Part shown: piece after piece, positions 56,436 to 64,000 of the stretch
How positions within the stretch are numbered: position 1 is the stretch's first letter
Layout of the letters: each line of letters begins with the position of its first letter
Program-made: the position numbers and the translations under genes
DNA from: Acidobacteriota bacterium
Lineage (GTDB): Bacteria; Acidobacteriota; Blastocatellia; Chloracidobacteriales; JADJPF01
Assembly (NCBI GenBank): GCA_016213785.1
Contig: JACQZQ010000103.1
Coordinates: 1 to 64,000 of the forward strand
Length of the DNA: 64,000 nucleotides
Reading direction: 5' to 3'
Notes under the pieces: generated by a model
Database searches by the model: none
What the model was told of the DNA's origin: nothing
The model's input: only the letters and a program-made list of their open reading frames with translations

Positions 56436-57365
56436 ATGTTAAACCAAAAAAATATTAAGTCTTCCTTTATTCTCTCTTTTTTATTTATTTTAGTTTTTAG
56501 TTTTGCTTTAAATATAGCTAATGTTAGTGCTGCTAACCCTGAGCAAGTAAAAGTGGTTACAGTAACAGTAAATACCAAAAACAAAACACCATTACCTGAA
56601 CTAGGAAAAGAAGATTTCTTAGTCTCTGAAGCAGGATCACAAAAAGAAATTCTATCTGTACTACCTGCAACAAACCAAACTTCTCCAATAAACTTAGCCA
56701 TTGTAGTTCAAGAAGGTCTACCCCAAGTAAATAGCGAAATTGATGCATTAAAAGGTTTTATTAACAACCTACCAGAAGGCTCTCAAGTAATGGTGACTTA
56801 CCTTAGTGGTAATTTTGTTAAAACTCTACAACCCTTTACAAAAGACCTAAATCAAGCAACAAAAAAACTAAGAGTAGTTAGCTCTACAACAGGTATTCCT
56901 TCAAGCCCATATGTTGCTTTAATTGATGTAATGAAACAATTTAATGGATTAAATCAAGGGCGTAATCAAGTTTTATTTATCTCAAGTGGTGTTGATTCTC
57001 TAGTAAATGGATTTTCTTCCCCTAGCTCAAATATCTACTTAGAAAGAGCTATAAAAATTGCTCAACAAGAAAATATTAGTATTTATTCTTTATTTTCTAG
57101 TAATTCTTCTAGAAGAGCACTTTTTAGCGGACAAAATAACCTTAACTATCTGTCGGAACAAACTGGTGGTTATGCTTTTATTCAAGGTACAGGTTATGTC
57201 ACTTTTGATGCTCCACTAAAAGAATTCCGCCAAATGTTAGATAATCAATATGTTATTACTTATAAAAGTAACAATCAAGCTAAAGGATTCCGTCAAGTAA
57301 AAATCACTACAGACTTTTCAAATATTAAGGTAACTACACTTAAAGGATATGTGGCTAAACCCTAG
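56436..57365 (+). CDS. Secreted VWA-domain protein, acidobacterial type
   Basis: 309 residues with a signal peptide (F-I-L-S-F-L-F-I-L-V-F-S-F-A-L-N-I-A). The V-T-V-T-V-N-T-K-N-K-T-P-L-P-E-L-G-K-E-D-F entry, then N-L-A-I-V-V-Q-E, is the pattern of the VWFA-related domain common in Acidobacteriota. The MIDAS-type D-x-S-x-S motif is degraded (V-V-Q-E-G), so metal binding is doubtful. ATG with TAGGAGGTAATAAAT upstream. Probably a periplasmic or surface binding protein. Ends in a shared terminator. Confidence 0.82.
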   Translation: MLNQKNIKSSFILSFLFILVFSFALNIANVSAANPEQVKVVTVTVNTKNKTPLPELGKEDFLVSEAGSQKEILSVLPATNQTSPINLAIVVQEGLPQVNSEIDALKGFINNLPEGSQVMVTYLSGNFVKTLQPFTKDLNQATKKLRVVSSTTGIPSSPYVALIDVMKQFNGLNQGRNQVLFISSGVDSLVNGFSSPSSNIYLERAIKIAQQENISIYSLFSSNSSRRALFSGQNNLNYLSEQTGGYAFIQGTGYVTFDAPLKEFRQMLDNQYVITYKSNNQAKGFRQVKITTDFSNIKVTTLKGYVAKP

Positions 57366-57400
57366 TAAATTTTGGTAGTTAACAAATAAACATTAGCTAG

Positions 57401-57437
57401 AAAAATTAAGGGAGGCAAATTGCCTCCCTTAATTTTT
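57401..57437. terminator. Bidirectional terminator between VWA and VanZ genes
   Basis: An 18-bp perfect stem with GGGAGGCAA and TTGCCTCCC at its core, A- and T-flanked. The VanZ stop codon (57429-57431) lies inside it. Confidence 0.93.
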
Positions 57438-57905
57438 TATTAGTTCTTTAGTATTTTGAAATTTATTTCTTTTTACTAACCATATTAAAAATAAATAGGT
57501 TAGCCCGCCTAGAATGTCTACTAAACTATCACCTAAAGAGGCATTACGATTTCTAGCAAATGCTTGGTGATACTCATCAAGTAAAGCAAGTAAAATTACT
57601 GAAATTAAGCTATAAAACAGCCAACTCAAATGCCAAACATTTTTTTTTACTGCAAAAATACCAAATACTAAGGTTGCAAAAATACCAAACTCTGTAAAAT
57701 GCGCTAACTTTCTAACCATTATATGGAAAAAGTTTATTGTAGAAGAGTTTAAGGATGGAGATATATTATTTAATAAACGCTCAACAAGCGGGGCTGTATT
57801 ACTAGCACTAAAATACGAACTAGAGAAACTACTAATAATTAACATCCAAATAAATGTAGCTAATAAAAAATGAAGCTTATTTAATTGATATTTGAAAGCC
57901 AACAC
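57429..57905 (-). CDS. VanZ-family membrane protein
   Basis: 158 residues with four hydrophobic helices. K-L-A-H-F-T-E-F-G-I-F-A and L-L-D-E-Y-H-Q-A-F-A-R-N-R-N-A-S-L-G-D-S-L-V-D-I-L-G-G are diagnostic of VanZ. The gene starts at GTG directly after the stop of the ABC gene (TAAGTG), implying coupled translation. The role of VanZ is unclear; in enterococci it adds teicoplanin resistance. Confidence 0.87.
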   Translation of the reverse strand: MLAFKYQLNKLHFLLATFIWMLIISSFSSSYFSASNTAPLVERLLNNISPSLNSSTINFFHIMVRKLAHFTEFGIFATLVFGIFAVKKNVWHLSWLFYSLISVILLALLDEYHQAFARNRNASLGDSLVDILGGLTYLFLIWLVKRNKFQNTKELIKN

Positions 57906-59771
57906 TTAAGCCACCGGGTGTCCTACTACCGGTTCCTCCCTATATTGGAGTTGATAAAGTTTATAGTAAATACCTCGTTTAGCTAATAATTCTTGATGGC
58001 TGCCCATTTCGCGTAATTGCCCTTTGTGCATCACTATTATTTTATCTGCACTTTGAATAGTAGAAAGTCTATGAGCAATTATTACTGAAGTACGGTTTGT
58101 AAGTAGCTTTTTAACTGCATCTCTAATTAATATTTCTGTTTCTGTATCAACAGATGAAGTAGCTTCATCTAAAATTAAAATCCTAGGGTCAAAAGCTAGT
58201 GCACGAGCAAAAGAAAGTAGTTGACGCTGTCCTACAGATAGAGTTGAGCCTCTTTCATTTAACTCACTTTTATATCCATCTTTAAGTAAAGAAATAAACT
58301 TATCTGCATGGACTTCTTTTGCAGCAGTTAACATTTTACTCTCATCAATTAATTTATTACCTAAAGTAATATTACTAGCAATATCTCCAGAAAACAGAAA
58401 AACATCTTGTAAAACTATCCCAAAAGCTTGACGTAGTTCTGCTAAGTCTAATTCTTTAATATCAACCCCATCAAGTAAAATTTGACCTTTCTGAATATCA
58501 TAAAAACGCATTAGCAAACTAGAAATAGTCGTTTTTCCTGCACCAGTATGTCCAACAATAGCAATAGATTCTCCTGGCTCAATACGAAAAGATAAATCTT
58601 TTAATACCCATTCCTCTTTTTTATAAGCAAACCATACATTACGAAATTCTATTGAGCCTTTGATTTTGCTTAGCTTTTGCGCTTTTTCTGGGGAAGTAAT
58701 AGTAATTGGGGTATCAAGTAGGCTAAAAACTCTTTCTGCTGAAGCCATTGCAGCTTGAAGGATATTATATTTTTCGCTTAAGTCCATTATTGGTTCATAA
58801 AAGCGTTGAGTTGATTGAATAAAAAAGATTAAAGCTCCTAAAGTAAGGGCACCTGAAAGTATTTGTAAACCTCCATACCAAATTATTAGCCCTGTTCCAA
58901 GGGCGCTAACCCAACTAATAGCAGGATAAAAAACAGCATAATAAAAAATAGTCTCAACATTTACTTGACGATGTTCAGCATTTATAAGCTTAAACTGTTC
59001 AAACTCGCGAGCCTCACGGTTAAAAAGTTGAACAATTGTCATGCCCATAATGTGTTCTTGTAAAAAAGAATTTAGTTTAGCAATCTTTACTCTTACCTTA
59101 CGAAAACCTATAGAAGCATTTTTTCTAAACCAAGCTGTAACTAAAATCATTAAAGGTAAGACAAGTAGCATAGCTATTGCCAAACGCCAGTTAACCAAAA
59201 AAAGAAAAACTAGTATACCTGTTAAAGTAAGAATATCTGTAACAAGCGCAACAAAACCAGAGGTCATTAACTCATTTAATGAATCAATATCAGTAGTTAG
59301 CCTAGTAATTAAACGCCCAACAGGATTTTGATCATAGAATTGTAAAGGGATTTGCTGAAATTTAGTAAATATTTGCTTACGCATATCCCTCATTATATAT
59401 TGGCCCATTGAGTTAAGAATTACAGTTTGTAAGTAAGATAAGACAACCTCCATAATTAATATAACTAAATAAAGACCAGTAAAAAACATCAAGGCTTCTA
59501 CTAAACTAGGTTTATAGCCAGATATTTCAATTAAGTCTCGACTAATACGTGAAACAAATGACAATTGCTTTTCAGTTGATGGTTTTAAGTAAAGATCTAC
59601 AACCACCATTGTTACATTAAGCCCTATTAATGCAATAATTGAGTTAATTATTATTAAAGGAATAGCTACACCTACATAGAGACGATAGGGATATAAATAG
59701 CTAAGTAGTCTGCCTATTAAAACCCTATCATAAAGTTTCCCAGTTATTTCTTCTTCGTGTTGATTTGCCAT
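57906..59771 (-). CDS. ABC exporter half-transporter, catalytically standard Walker B
   Basis: 621 residues: six membrane helices followed by an ATPase domain with Walker A G-H-T-G-A-G-K-T-T, a variant signature L-S-V-G-Q-R-Q-L and Walker B L-I-L-D-E-A-T-S-S-V-D. Its ATG overlaps the stop of the next exporter gene by one base. The two form a heterodimer of the TM287/288 or BmrCD type. Typical substrates are drugs, lipids or peptides; no substrate can be assigned. Confidence 0.92.
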   Translation of the reverse strand: MANQHEEEITGKLYDRVLIGRLLSYLYPYRLYVGVAIPLIIINSIIALIGLNVTMVVVDLYLKPSTEKQLSFVSRISRDLIEISGYKPSLVEALMFFTGLYLVILIMEVVLSYLQTVILNSMGQYIMRDMRKQIFTKFQQIPLQFYDQNPVGRLITRLTTDIDSLNELMTSGFVALVTDILTLTGILVFLFLVNWRLAIAMLLVLPLMILVTAWFRKNASIGFRKVRVKIAKLNSFLQEHIMGMTIVQLFNREAREFEQFKLINAEHRQVNVETIFYYAVFYPAISWVSALGTGLIIWYGGLQILSGALTLGALIFFIQSTQRFYEPIMDLSEKYNILQAAMASAERVFSLLDTPITITSPEKAQKLSKIKGSIEFRNVWFAYKKEEWVLKDLSFRIEPGESIAIVGHTGAGKTTISSLLMRFYDIQKGQILLDGVDIKELDLAELRQAFGIVLQDVFLFSGDIASNITLGNKLIDESKMLTAAKEVHADKFISLLKDGYKSELNERGSTLSVGQRQLLSFARALAFDPRILILDEATSSVDTETEILIRDAVKKLLTNRTSVIIAHRLSTIQSADKIIVMHKGQLREMGSHQELLAKRGIYYKLYQLQYREEPVVGHPVA

Positions 59772-61504
59772 TAGGTTGCTGCTAACTCCTCTTCTAGCAA
59801 CTGTTTTTCATAAAGGGCAGCATAATCACCGCCTTTTGCAATTAAACTTTCGTGTGTGCCACGCTCAATTATTTCCCCATCAGAAAGTACAATAATTAAA
59901 TCAGCCATTTTTACCGTAGAAATCCGGTGTGAGACTATAATACTAGTTCTACCCTTCATTACATTTTTTAAGTGTCCTAAGACTCTTTCTTCTGTTTCTG
60001 TATCTACGGCTGAAAGAGAATCATCTAGAATTAGGATCTGAGGTTGTCTTATTAAAGCACGAGCAATAGCAGTTCGTTGTTTTTGCCCACCAGAAAGAGT
60101 AATACCCCTTTCTCCGACTAAAGTTTCAAACTGTTTTGGGAAAGTTTCTATATCAACAAGTAGTCCAGCTTGTTCAGCAGCCTTTTCAATATCTTGAGGA
60201 TTAGTTTTATTAACACCAAAAGCAATATTTTCTGCAATTGTGTCACTAAAGAGAAAAGTGTCTTGAGGCACATAGCCTATAGATTCACGTAAAAGTGAAA
60301 GAGGTAGGTCTTTAATATCTTGACCATCAATAAAAAGCATTCCTTTTGGTGCTTGAAAAAGGCGAGGAATTAAATTAATTAAAGTAGATTTACCTGAACC
60401 AGTATGTCCAACAATAGCAATAGTTTGTCCTGAGGCTATTTTTAAGTTTATATTTTTAAGCACAGGCTTTTCTTTATAACTAAAGGTTAGATTACGAAAC
60501 TCTATAGTGCCTTTAATTATTGATATAGTTGATTTTGGCTCATTTTTTATTGTCGCTTCTGTGTTTAGTATGGAATTAATTCGTTTAAGACTAGCCATTC
60601 CCCGTTGATAAAGACTTACAACATAACCAAGAGCTATCATAGGCCAAATAAGTAATGTTAGATAAAGATTAAACTCTACAAATTTACCTAAACTAATAGC
60701 ATTAGTTGCTACTAAATTACCTCCATACCAAAGGGTAAGAACTGAGCCTAAACCAACAAGTGAGCGTAGTAGCGGGCCAAAAAGAGCTTGGACTTTAATT
60801 AAACCTAAATTACGACCAACAAACTCTTCATTTAAGTCTCCAAATTTTTCTATTTCATAGTTTTCTCTAACATAAGCACGAATTACTCTAGTACCTGTAA
60901 GATTTTCCTGTACTCTAGCGGTAATTGAAGAAAAATGTTCTTGAATTTTTTCAAAACGATTATGAATTTGAGTAGAAAAAAAGTTTGTTACTATTGCAAC
61001 TCCTAAAAAACTTATTACTACTAAAACTGTTAGTTTAAGGCTAATAGCAATCATTACAGGAATAGCAATTAAAGAAACCACTATAGTGTTAAGAAAGTAC
61101 ATTATTGCAGGCCCTACTAACATTCTTACTGCATTAAGGTCATTAGTAGCCCTAGCCATTAAATCGCCTACACGGTTTTGCTGGAAAAAATCTAAAGATA
61201 ATTTTTGTAAGTGGTCATAATAATCATTACGCAGATCATTTTCTATATCGCGGGACATTACTACTAAAATCCATCGTTGGCTATAAAGAAAAATACCTCT
61301 TAAAGTGGCTACACCTAAAAGAAGCCCTCCATAAGTAATTAATTTTTGTTGGGTTATTTGAAGTTGTAGATCATCAATGGCTAAACTAATAATTTTTGGA
61401 GACAGTAAACCAAAAATAGCCGTAAAAAGCACTGATAAACAGCCAAGTAAGAGTTTACCCCAATAACGTTTGTAATAGGTAAGTATTCGATCACTATTTG
61501 ACAT
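59771..61504 (-). CDS. ABC exporter half-transporter with degenerate Walker B
   Basis: 577 residues: six membrane helices, Walker A G-H-T-G-S-G-K-S-T, canonical signature L-S-G-G-Q-K-Q-R and Walker B L-I-L-D-D-S-L-S-A-V-D, with Asp in place of the catalytic Glu. This is the normal degenerate partner in heterodimeric exporters, which keep one active and one non-hydrolysing site. First gene of a three-gene unit with the second half-transporter and VanZ. Confidence 0.92.
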   Translation of the reverse strand: MSNSDRILTYYKRYWGKLLLGCLSVLFTAIFGLLSPKIISLAIDDLQLQITQQKLITYGGLLLGVATLRGIFLYSQRWILVVMSRDIENDLRNDYYDHLQKLSLDFFQQNRVGDLMARATNDLNAVRMLVGPAIMYFLNTIVVSLIAIPVMIAISLKLTVLVVISFLGVAIVTNFFSTQIHNRFEKIQEHFSSITARVQENLTGTRVIRAYVRENYEIEKFGDLNEEFVGRNLGLIKVQALFGPLLRSLVGLGSVLTLWYGGNLVATNAISLGKFVEFNLYLTLLIWPMIALGYVVSLYQRGMASLKRINSILNTEATIKNEPKSTISIIKGTIEFRNLTFSYKEKPVLKNINLKIASGQTIAIVGHTGSGKSTLINLIPRLFQAPKGMLFIDGQDIKDLPLSLLRESIGYVPQDTFLFSDTIAENIAFGVNKTNPQDIEKAAEQAGLLVDIETFPKQFETLVGERGITLSGGQKQRTAIARALIRQPQILILDDSLSAVDTETEERVLGHLKNVMKGRTSIIVSHRISTVKMADLIIVLSDGEIIERGTHESLIAKGGDYAALYEKQLLEEELAAT

Positions 61505-61585
61505 AAGAATTAAAAATGACTCTACTCGCTTTGATTATTTTTGGCAACTAGCTAAAGCTTTTATGAGGAAGAACTATAGATAAGT

Positions 61586-61831
61586 CTATGTTTTTTTTAT
61601 AGTTGTAGGAAGAGGCTGGTTTTCAGATAAAAATTGTTTATTATATTTCTCTATACGCTTACTTAAAGTATTACGATGTACGCCAAGCTGTTCGCTTGCT
61701 TTAGAAATGTTTCCTCGATGATAGGCTAAGACCTTTAATATAAAGACCTTTTCAAATTCAGCTAAGGCATCTTCAAATAAAATGCCCCGCTCAATCATTT
61801 CATCAATTAAACCCTCTAATTTATCGCGCAT
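61586..61831 (-). CDS. Fis-family helix-turn-helix protein
   Basis: 81 residues. The C-terminal half is a Fis/NtrC-type HTH: F-E-K-V-F-I-L-K-V-L-A-Y-H-R-G-N-I-S-K-A-S-E-Q-L-G-V-H-R-N-T-L with the R-N-T-L recognition end. The N-terminal helix could dimerise. It is the DNA-binding domain alone, with no receiver or AAA domain. Lies eight bases after purC on the same strand, so probably co-transcribed with it. Nucleoid protein or local regulator; targets unknown. Confidence 0.82.
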   Translation of the reverse strand: MRDKLEGLIDEMIERGILFEDALAEFEKVFILKVLAYHRGNISKASEQLGVHRNTLSKRIEKYNKQFLSENQPLPTTIKKT

Positions 61832-61839
61832 GCAAAATC

Positions 61840-62733
61840 CTAATTTGCTAGCTTAAGACCTGTTAATAAGTAATAAGCATCGTTATATTTTTGACTAGTT
61901 GCAGAAACTATTTCTGCTGGTAATTCTGGTGCAGGAGGTTGTTTATCCCAGGTTAGAGTCTCTAAGTAATCTCTTACATATTGTTTATCAAAAGAAGGCT
62001 GACTAGCCCCAACTCTGTAAGAGCTTTTAGCCCAAAACCTTGATGAGTCTGGGGTTAGGACTTCATCAATTAAAATAATTTTATTGTCTAATAAACCAAA
62101 CTCTAGTTTTGTATCAGCAATAATTATCCCTTTAGACATAGCATAATTAGCTGCTTTTTGATAAATACTTAAGGTTAATTCTTTTAGTCTAAAAGTTAAT
62201 TCTTGACCAATTAAATCTGCCATTTTACTTTCAGAGATATTTTCATCATGCCCTGATTCTGCTTTAGTTGCAGGAGTAAAAATTGGCTCTCTTAACTTTT
62301 CGGATTCTTCTAAATTGGCAGGTAATTTTATACCACAAACAAAATTACTATTTTTATATTCTTTCCAACCAGAACCAGATAAATATCCTCGTGCAACACA
62401 CTCTATAGCAATTGCTTCTGTACGATGTACCAACATAGACCGCCCAGCTAATTCTTCAGAATACTTTTGGGCTACTTTAGGATAATCACTAGTTTTGGCT
62501 GTAATTAAATGGTTTTCAACTACATCCTTTAAGAAGTCAAACCAAAATAATGACATTTGGTTAAGCACAATGCCTTTTTCTGGAATTGCATTAGGTAAAA
62601 TACAATCAAAGGCAGAAATACGATCTGTAGCAACTATAAGTAATTGCTCCTCAATATCATAAACATCTCGAACTTTACCACGTCTAAATAGTGATAAGTC
62701 TGTAAAATTAGTAGAATAAACTAGTTTATTAAT
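61840..62733 (-). CDS. purC: SAICAR synthetase, apparent AUU start
   Basis: About 297 residues if read from 62733. The only canonical start codon in this frame (GTG at 62568) falls inside the fold and would lose the conserved block G-K-V-R-D-V-Y-D-I and V-A-T-D-R-I-S-A-F-D, which is clearly encoded upstream in the same open frame. Between the in-frame stop at 62743-62745 and 62568 no ATG, GTG or TTG occurs. An AAGAGG ribosome site (62739-62744) stands five bases before ATT at 62731-62733, followed by Asn-Lys-Leu-Val-Tyr, a typical SAICAR synthetase N-terminus. It converts CAIR and aspartate to SAICAR in purine synthesis. Later motifs (E-C-V-A-R-G-Y-L-S-G-S-G, D-T-K-L-E-F-G) are intact. Confidence 0.86.
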   Translation of the reverse strand: MNKLVYSTNFTDLSLFRRGKVRDVYDIEEQLLIVATDRISAFDCILPNAIPEKGIVLNQMSLFWFDFLKDVVENHLITAKTSDYPKVAQKYSEELAGRSMLVHRTEAIAIECVARGYLSGSGWKEYKNSNFVCGIKLPANLEESEKLREPIFTPATKAESGHDENISESKMADLIGQELTFRLKELTLSIYQKAANYAMSKGIIIADTKLEFGLLDNKIILIDEVLTPDSSRFWAKSSYRVGASQPSFDKQYVRDYLETLTWDKQPPAPELPAEIVSATSQKYNDAYYLLTGLKLAN

Positions 62734-63045
62734 AATAACCTCTTAAAGATAGGAAGGTAAGGACTTACCCAATTATTTGAATAACCTATAATTTTTGTCA
62801 AGCCTACTAAGACAACCTAGGTTAAGTACCAAGAAAAAGCTCTTGCCTGCTAAAAAACTGCTTTTAAATTTGATCAATCAAAAAAGGAACTTTATAATTT
62901 CTCTTTTAATTCACTTAAATGTTATTTATAGTTGCATAGTTAATTACTCAAACATAGTTTTACCCATTAAAAATAAAGCTAAGCCAGTTTTATTATTAAT
63001 GGCTAAAAACTTTTATTAACAACTCTTAGCAAAAGACTACAAATT
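62734..63045. other. 312-base divergent region between purC and uvrB
   Basis: Holds a candidate purC promoter (annotated) and a 10-bp palindrome AACCTAGGTT at 62814-62823. The palindrome could be a regulator site for uvrB, but no known SOS-box consensus is matched. A 74-codon plus-strand frame at 62795 is judged spurious. Confidence 0.4.
62772..62801 (-). promoter_or_regulatory. Candidate purC promoter
   Basis: On the minus strand TTGACA at 62801-62796 is a perfect -35 element, followed after 18 bases by AATAAT at 62777-62772, one mismatch from the -10 consensus. Transcription would start near 62765, about 30 bases before the proposed AUU start of purC, which leaves no room for a missed upstream start. 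Confidence 0.55.
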
Positions 63046-64000
63046 ATGAAATTCGAGCTTATTTCTGATTATCAACCTCGTGGCGATCAGCCAGCAGCAA
63101 TTAAAGAACTAGTTAAAAACTTAAGTTCTGGTGAAAAATACCAAGTCTTACTTGGTATAACTGGCTCAGGAAAAACCTACACTATTGCGTCGGTAATTGA
63201 AAAATTACAACGCCCTGTGTTGGTTATGGCACATAATAAAACACTAGCTGCACAGCTTTTTCAAGAATTTAAGACTTTTTTCCCTAAAAATGCTGTAGAG
63301 TATTTTGTTAGTTATTATGATTACTATCAACCAGAAGCTTATGTACCTTCAACAGATACTTATATAGAAAAAGAAGCTACTATTAATGATGAAATTGATC
63401 GCTTACGTCTTTCTGCTACTTGTTCGCTTTTTGAAAGACGTGATTGCATTATTGTTGCTTCTGTTTCTTGTATTTATGGTATAGGCGACCCTCAATCTTA
63501 CTATGGAATGCTATTTTTTGTTGAGCCAGGTCAGCAAATTACCCGCACAGAACTATTAAAAAAACTAGTAGAACTACAATATGAACGTAATGATCTTTCT
63601 TTTGAAAGAGGTAAATTTAGAGTTCGTGGAGATATTGTAGAAATTTATCCTAGCTACCAAGATAAAGCCATTAGAATTGAGTTTTGGGGTGATGAAGTAG
63701 ACTCCATTTCTACTATAGACCCACTCTTAGGAGAAGTCTTAACAAAACATAATGGTAGAATGCCTATTTATCCTCGCTCCCACTTTGTTATGCCTAAACA
63801 TATTATTAAAAGGGCTGTTCAGACCATCAAAGAAGAGCTAGAGGATTGGGAACCTAAGCTTATTGCTCAAAATAAACTATTAGAATCTCAAAGACTTCAT
63901 GAAAGAACTATCTATGATCTTGAGATGATAAAAGAGTTAGGTTTTTGTAGAGGAATTGAGAATTATTCCCGCCATTTAACAGGTAAAAAACCTGGTGAAC
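63046..64000 (+). CDS. uvrB: Excinuclease ABC subunit B (partial, cut by window end)
   Basis: The first 318 residues are present and the frame is open at base 64000. [17 protein letters not shown] is the UvrB start; Walker A is G-I-T-G-S-G-K-T and the DNA-damage hairpin region reads [13 protein letters not shown]. The following D-T-Y-I-E-K-E-A and C-I-Y-G-I-G-D-P are also diagnostic. It works with UvrA and UvrC in nucleotide excision repair. ATG at 63046; the ribosome site is weak. Divergent from purC. Confidence 0.95.
   Translation, partial: MKFELISDYQPRGDQPAAIKELVKNLSSGEKYQVLLGITGSGKTYTIASVIEKLQRPVLVMAHNKTLAAQLFQEFKTFFPKNAVEYFVSYYDYYQPEAYVPSTDTYIEKEATINDEIDRLRLSATCSLFERRDCIIVASVSCIYGIGDPQSYYGMLFFVEPGQQITRTELLKKLVELQYERNDLSFERGKFRVRGDIVEIYPSYQDKAIRIEFWGDEVDSISTIDPLLGEVLTKHNGRMPIYPRSHFVMPKHIIKRAVQTIKEELEDWEPKLIAQNKLLESQRLHERTIYDLEMIKELGFCRGIENYSRHLTGKKPGE

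Noticed and set aside
62795-63019. A 74-codon plus-strand frame before uvrB
   Set aside because: No ribosome site, hydrophobic and Lys-rich composition typical of chance AT-rich frames, and it overlaps the presumed purC promoter region.

Overview
The window looks like a chromosomal segment of an AT-rich Acidobacteriota bacterium, possibly of the Blastocatellia type. The signs are a TonB-dependent receptor with an N-terminal carboxypeptidase-regulatory domain, a VWA protein of the acidobacterial secreted type, an ECF sigma factor of the X6 type close to a TPR-tailed Ser/Thr kinase, a second very large kinase/AAA ATPase fusion, and PEGA and HEAT-repeat secreted proteins. This placement is inferred from gene families; no rRNA or tRNA gene was seen. 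Genes are dense, both strands are used, and several intrinsic terminators separate the units.

Left edge (1-4145): three tandem minus-strand microgenes encode about 50-residue peptides with a shared acidic leader. Both complete copies end in the same Ser/Cys-containing tail (S-R-K-A-W-C-C); the leftmost copy is cut by the window. They face a divergent 1024-residue fusion of a PqqD-like region, an M50-type membrane metalloprotease and an HlyD-like adaptor arm. This looks like one side of an undescribed RiPP (ribosomally made, modified peptide) locus whose maturation enzymes would lie beyond the left edge. It is the most interesting system here.

Accessory region (4146-17301): a TPR-tailed Ser/Thr kinase and an ECF sigma factor sit beside a minus-strand run of unusual genes. 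These are a DUF1906-type glycosidase-like protein and a GH19 protein that share a Gln/Thr-rich linker and a C-terminal membrane module, a GNAT protein, a Nudix protein, three paralogous proteins of about 208 residues, two small proteins and one unrecognised protein. A Tat-signal protein and a 70-residue protein follow on the plus strand.

Housekeeping and signalling (17365-28167): an operon psd-pssA-aminotransferase-ogt (phosphatidylethanolamine synthesis plus a DNA repair methyltransferase), a YdcH-like small protein, an M28 peptidase, a kinase-AAA-TPR-like protein, an RlmA-type methyltransferase and a HEAT-repeat protein.

Starch/maltodextrin locus (28176-43657): a type I pullulanase, a large GH13 amylase-like protein, a MalE/MalG/MalF/MalK-type ABC importer, a cyclomaltodextrinase-like GH13 lipoprotein and an Oar-like TonB-dependent receptor. 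Together they could bring glucans across the outer membrane, trim them in the periplasm and import the oligosaccharides. An esterase follows.

Right part (45180-64000): a two-component system, a secreted protein, a possible effector/chaperone pair (Ser-His-Asp hydrolase plus CesT-like protein), a PEGA protein, an inositol-phosphate synthase gene preceded by an unusual array of palindromes, STAS, MscL, GDPD and VWA genes, a heterodimeric ABC exporter with VanZ, a Fis-type HTH, purC (apparently with a non-canonical AUU start) and the first part of uvrB, cut by the right edge.
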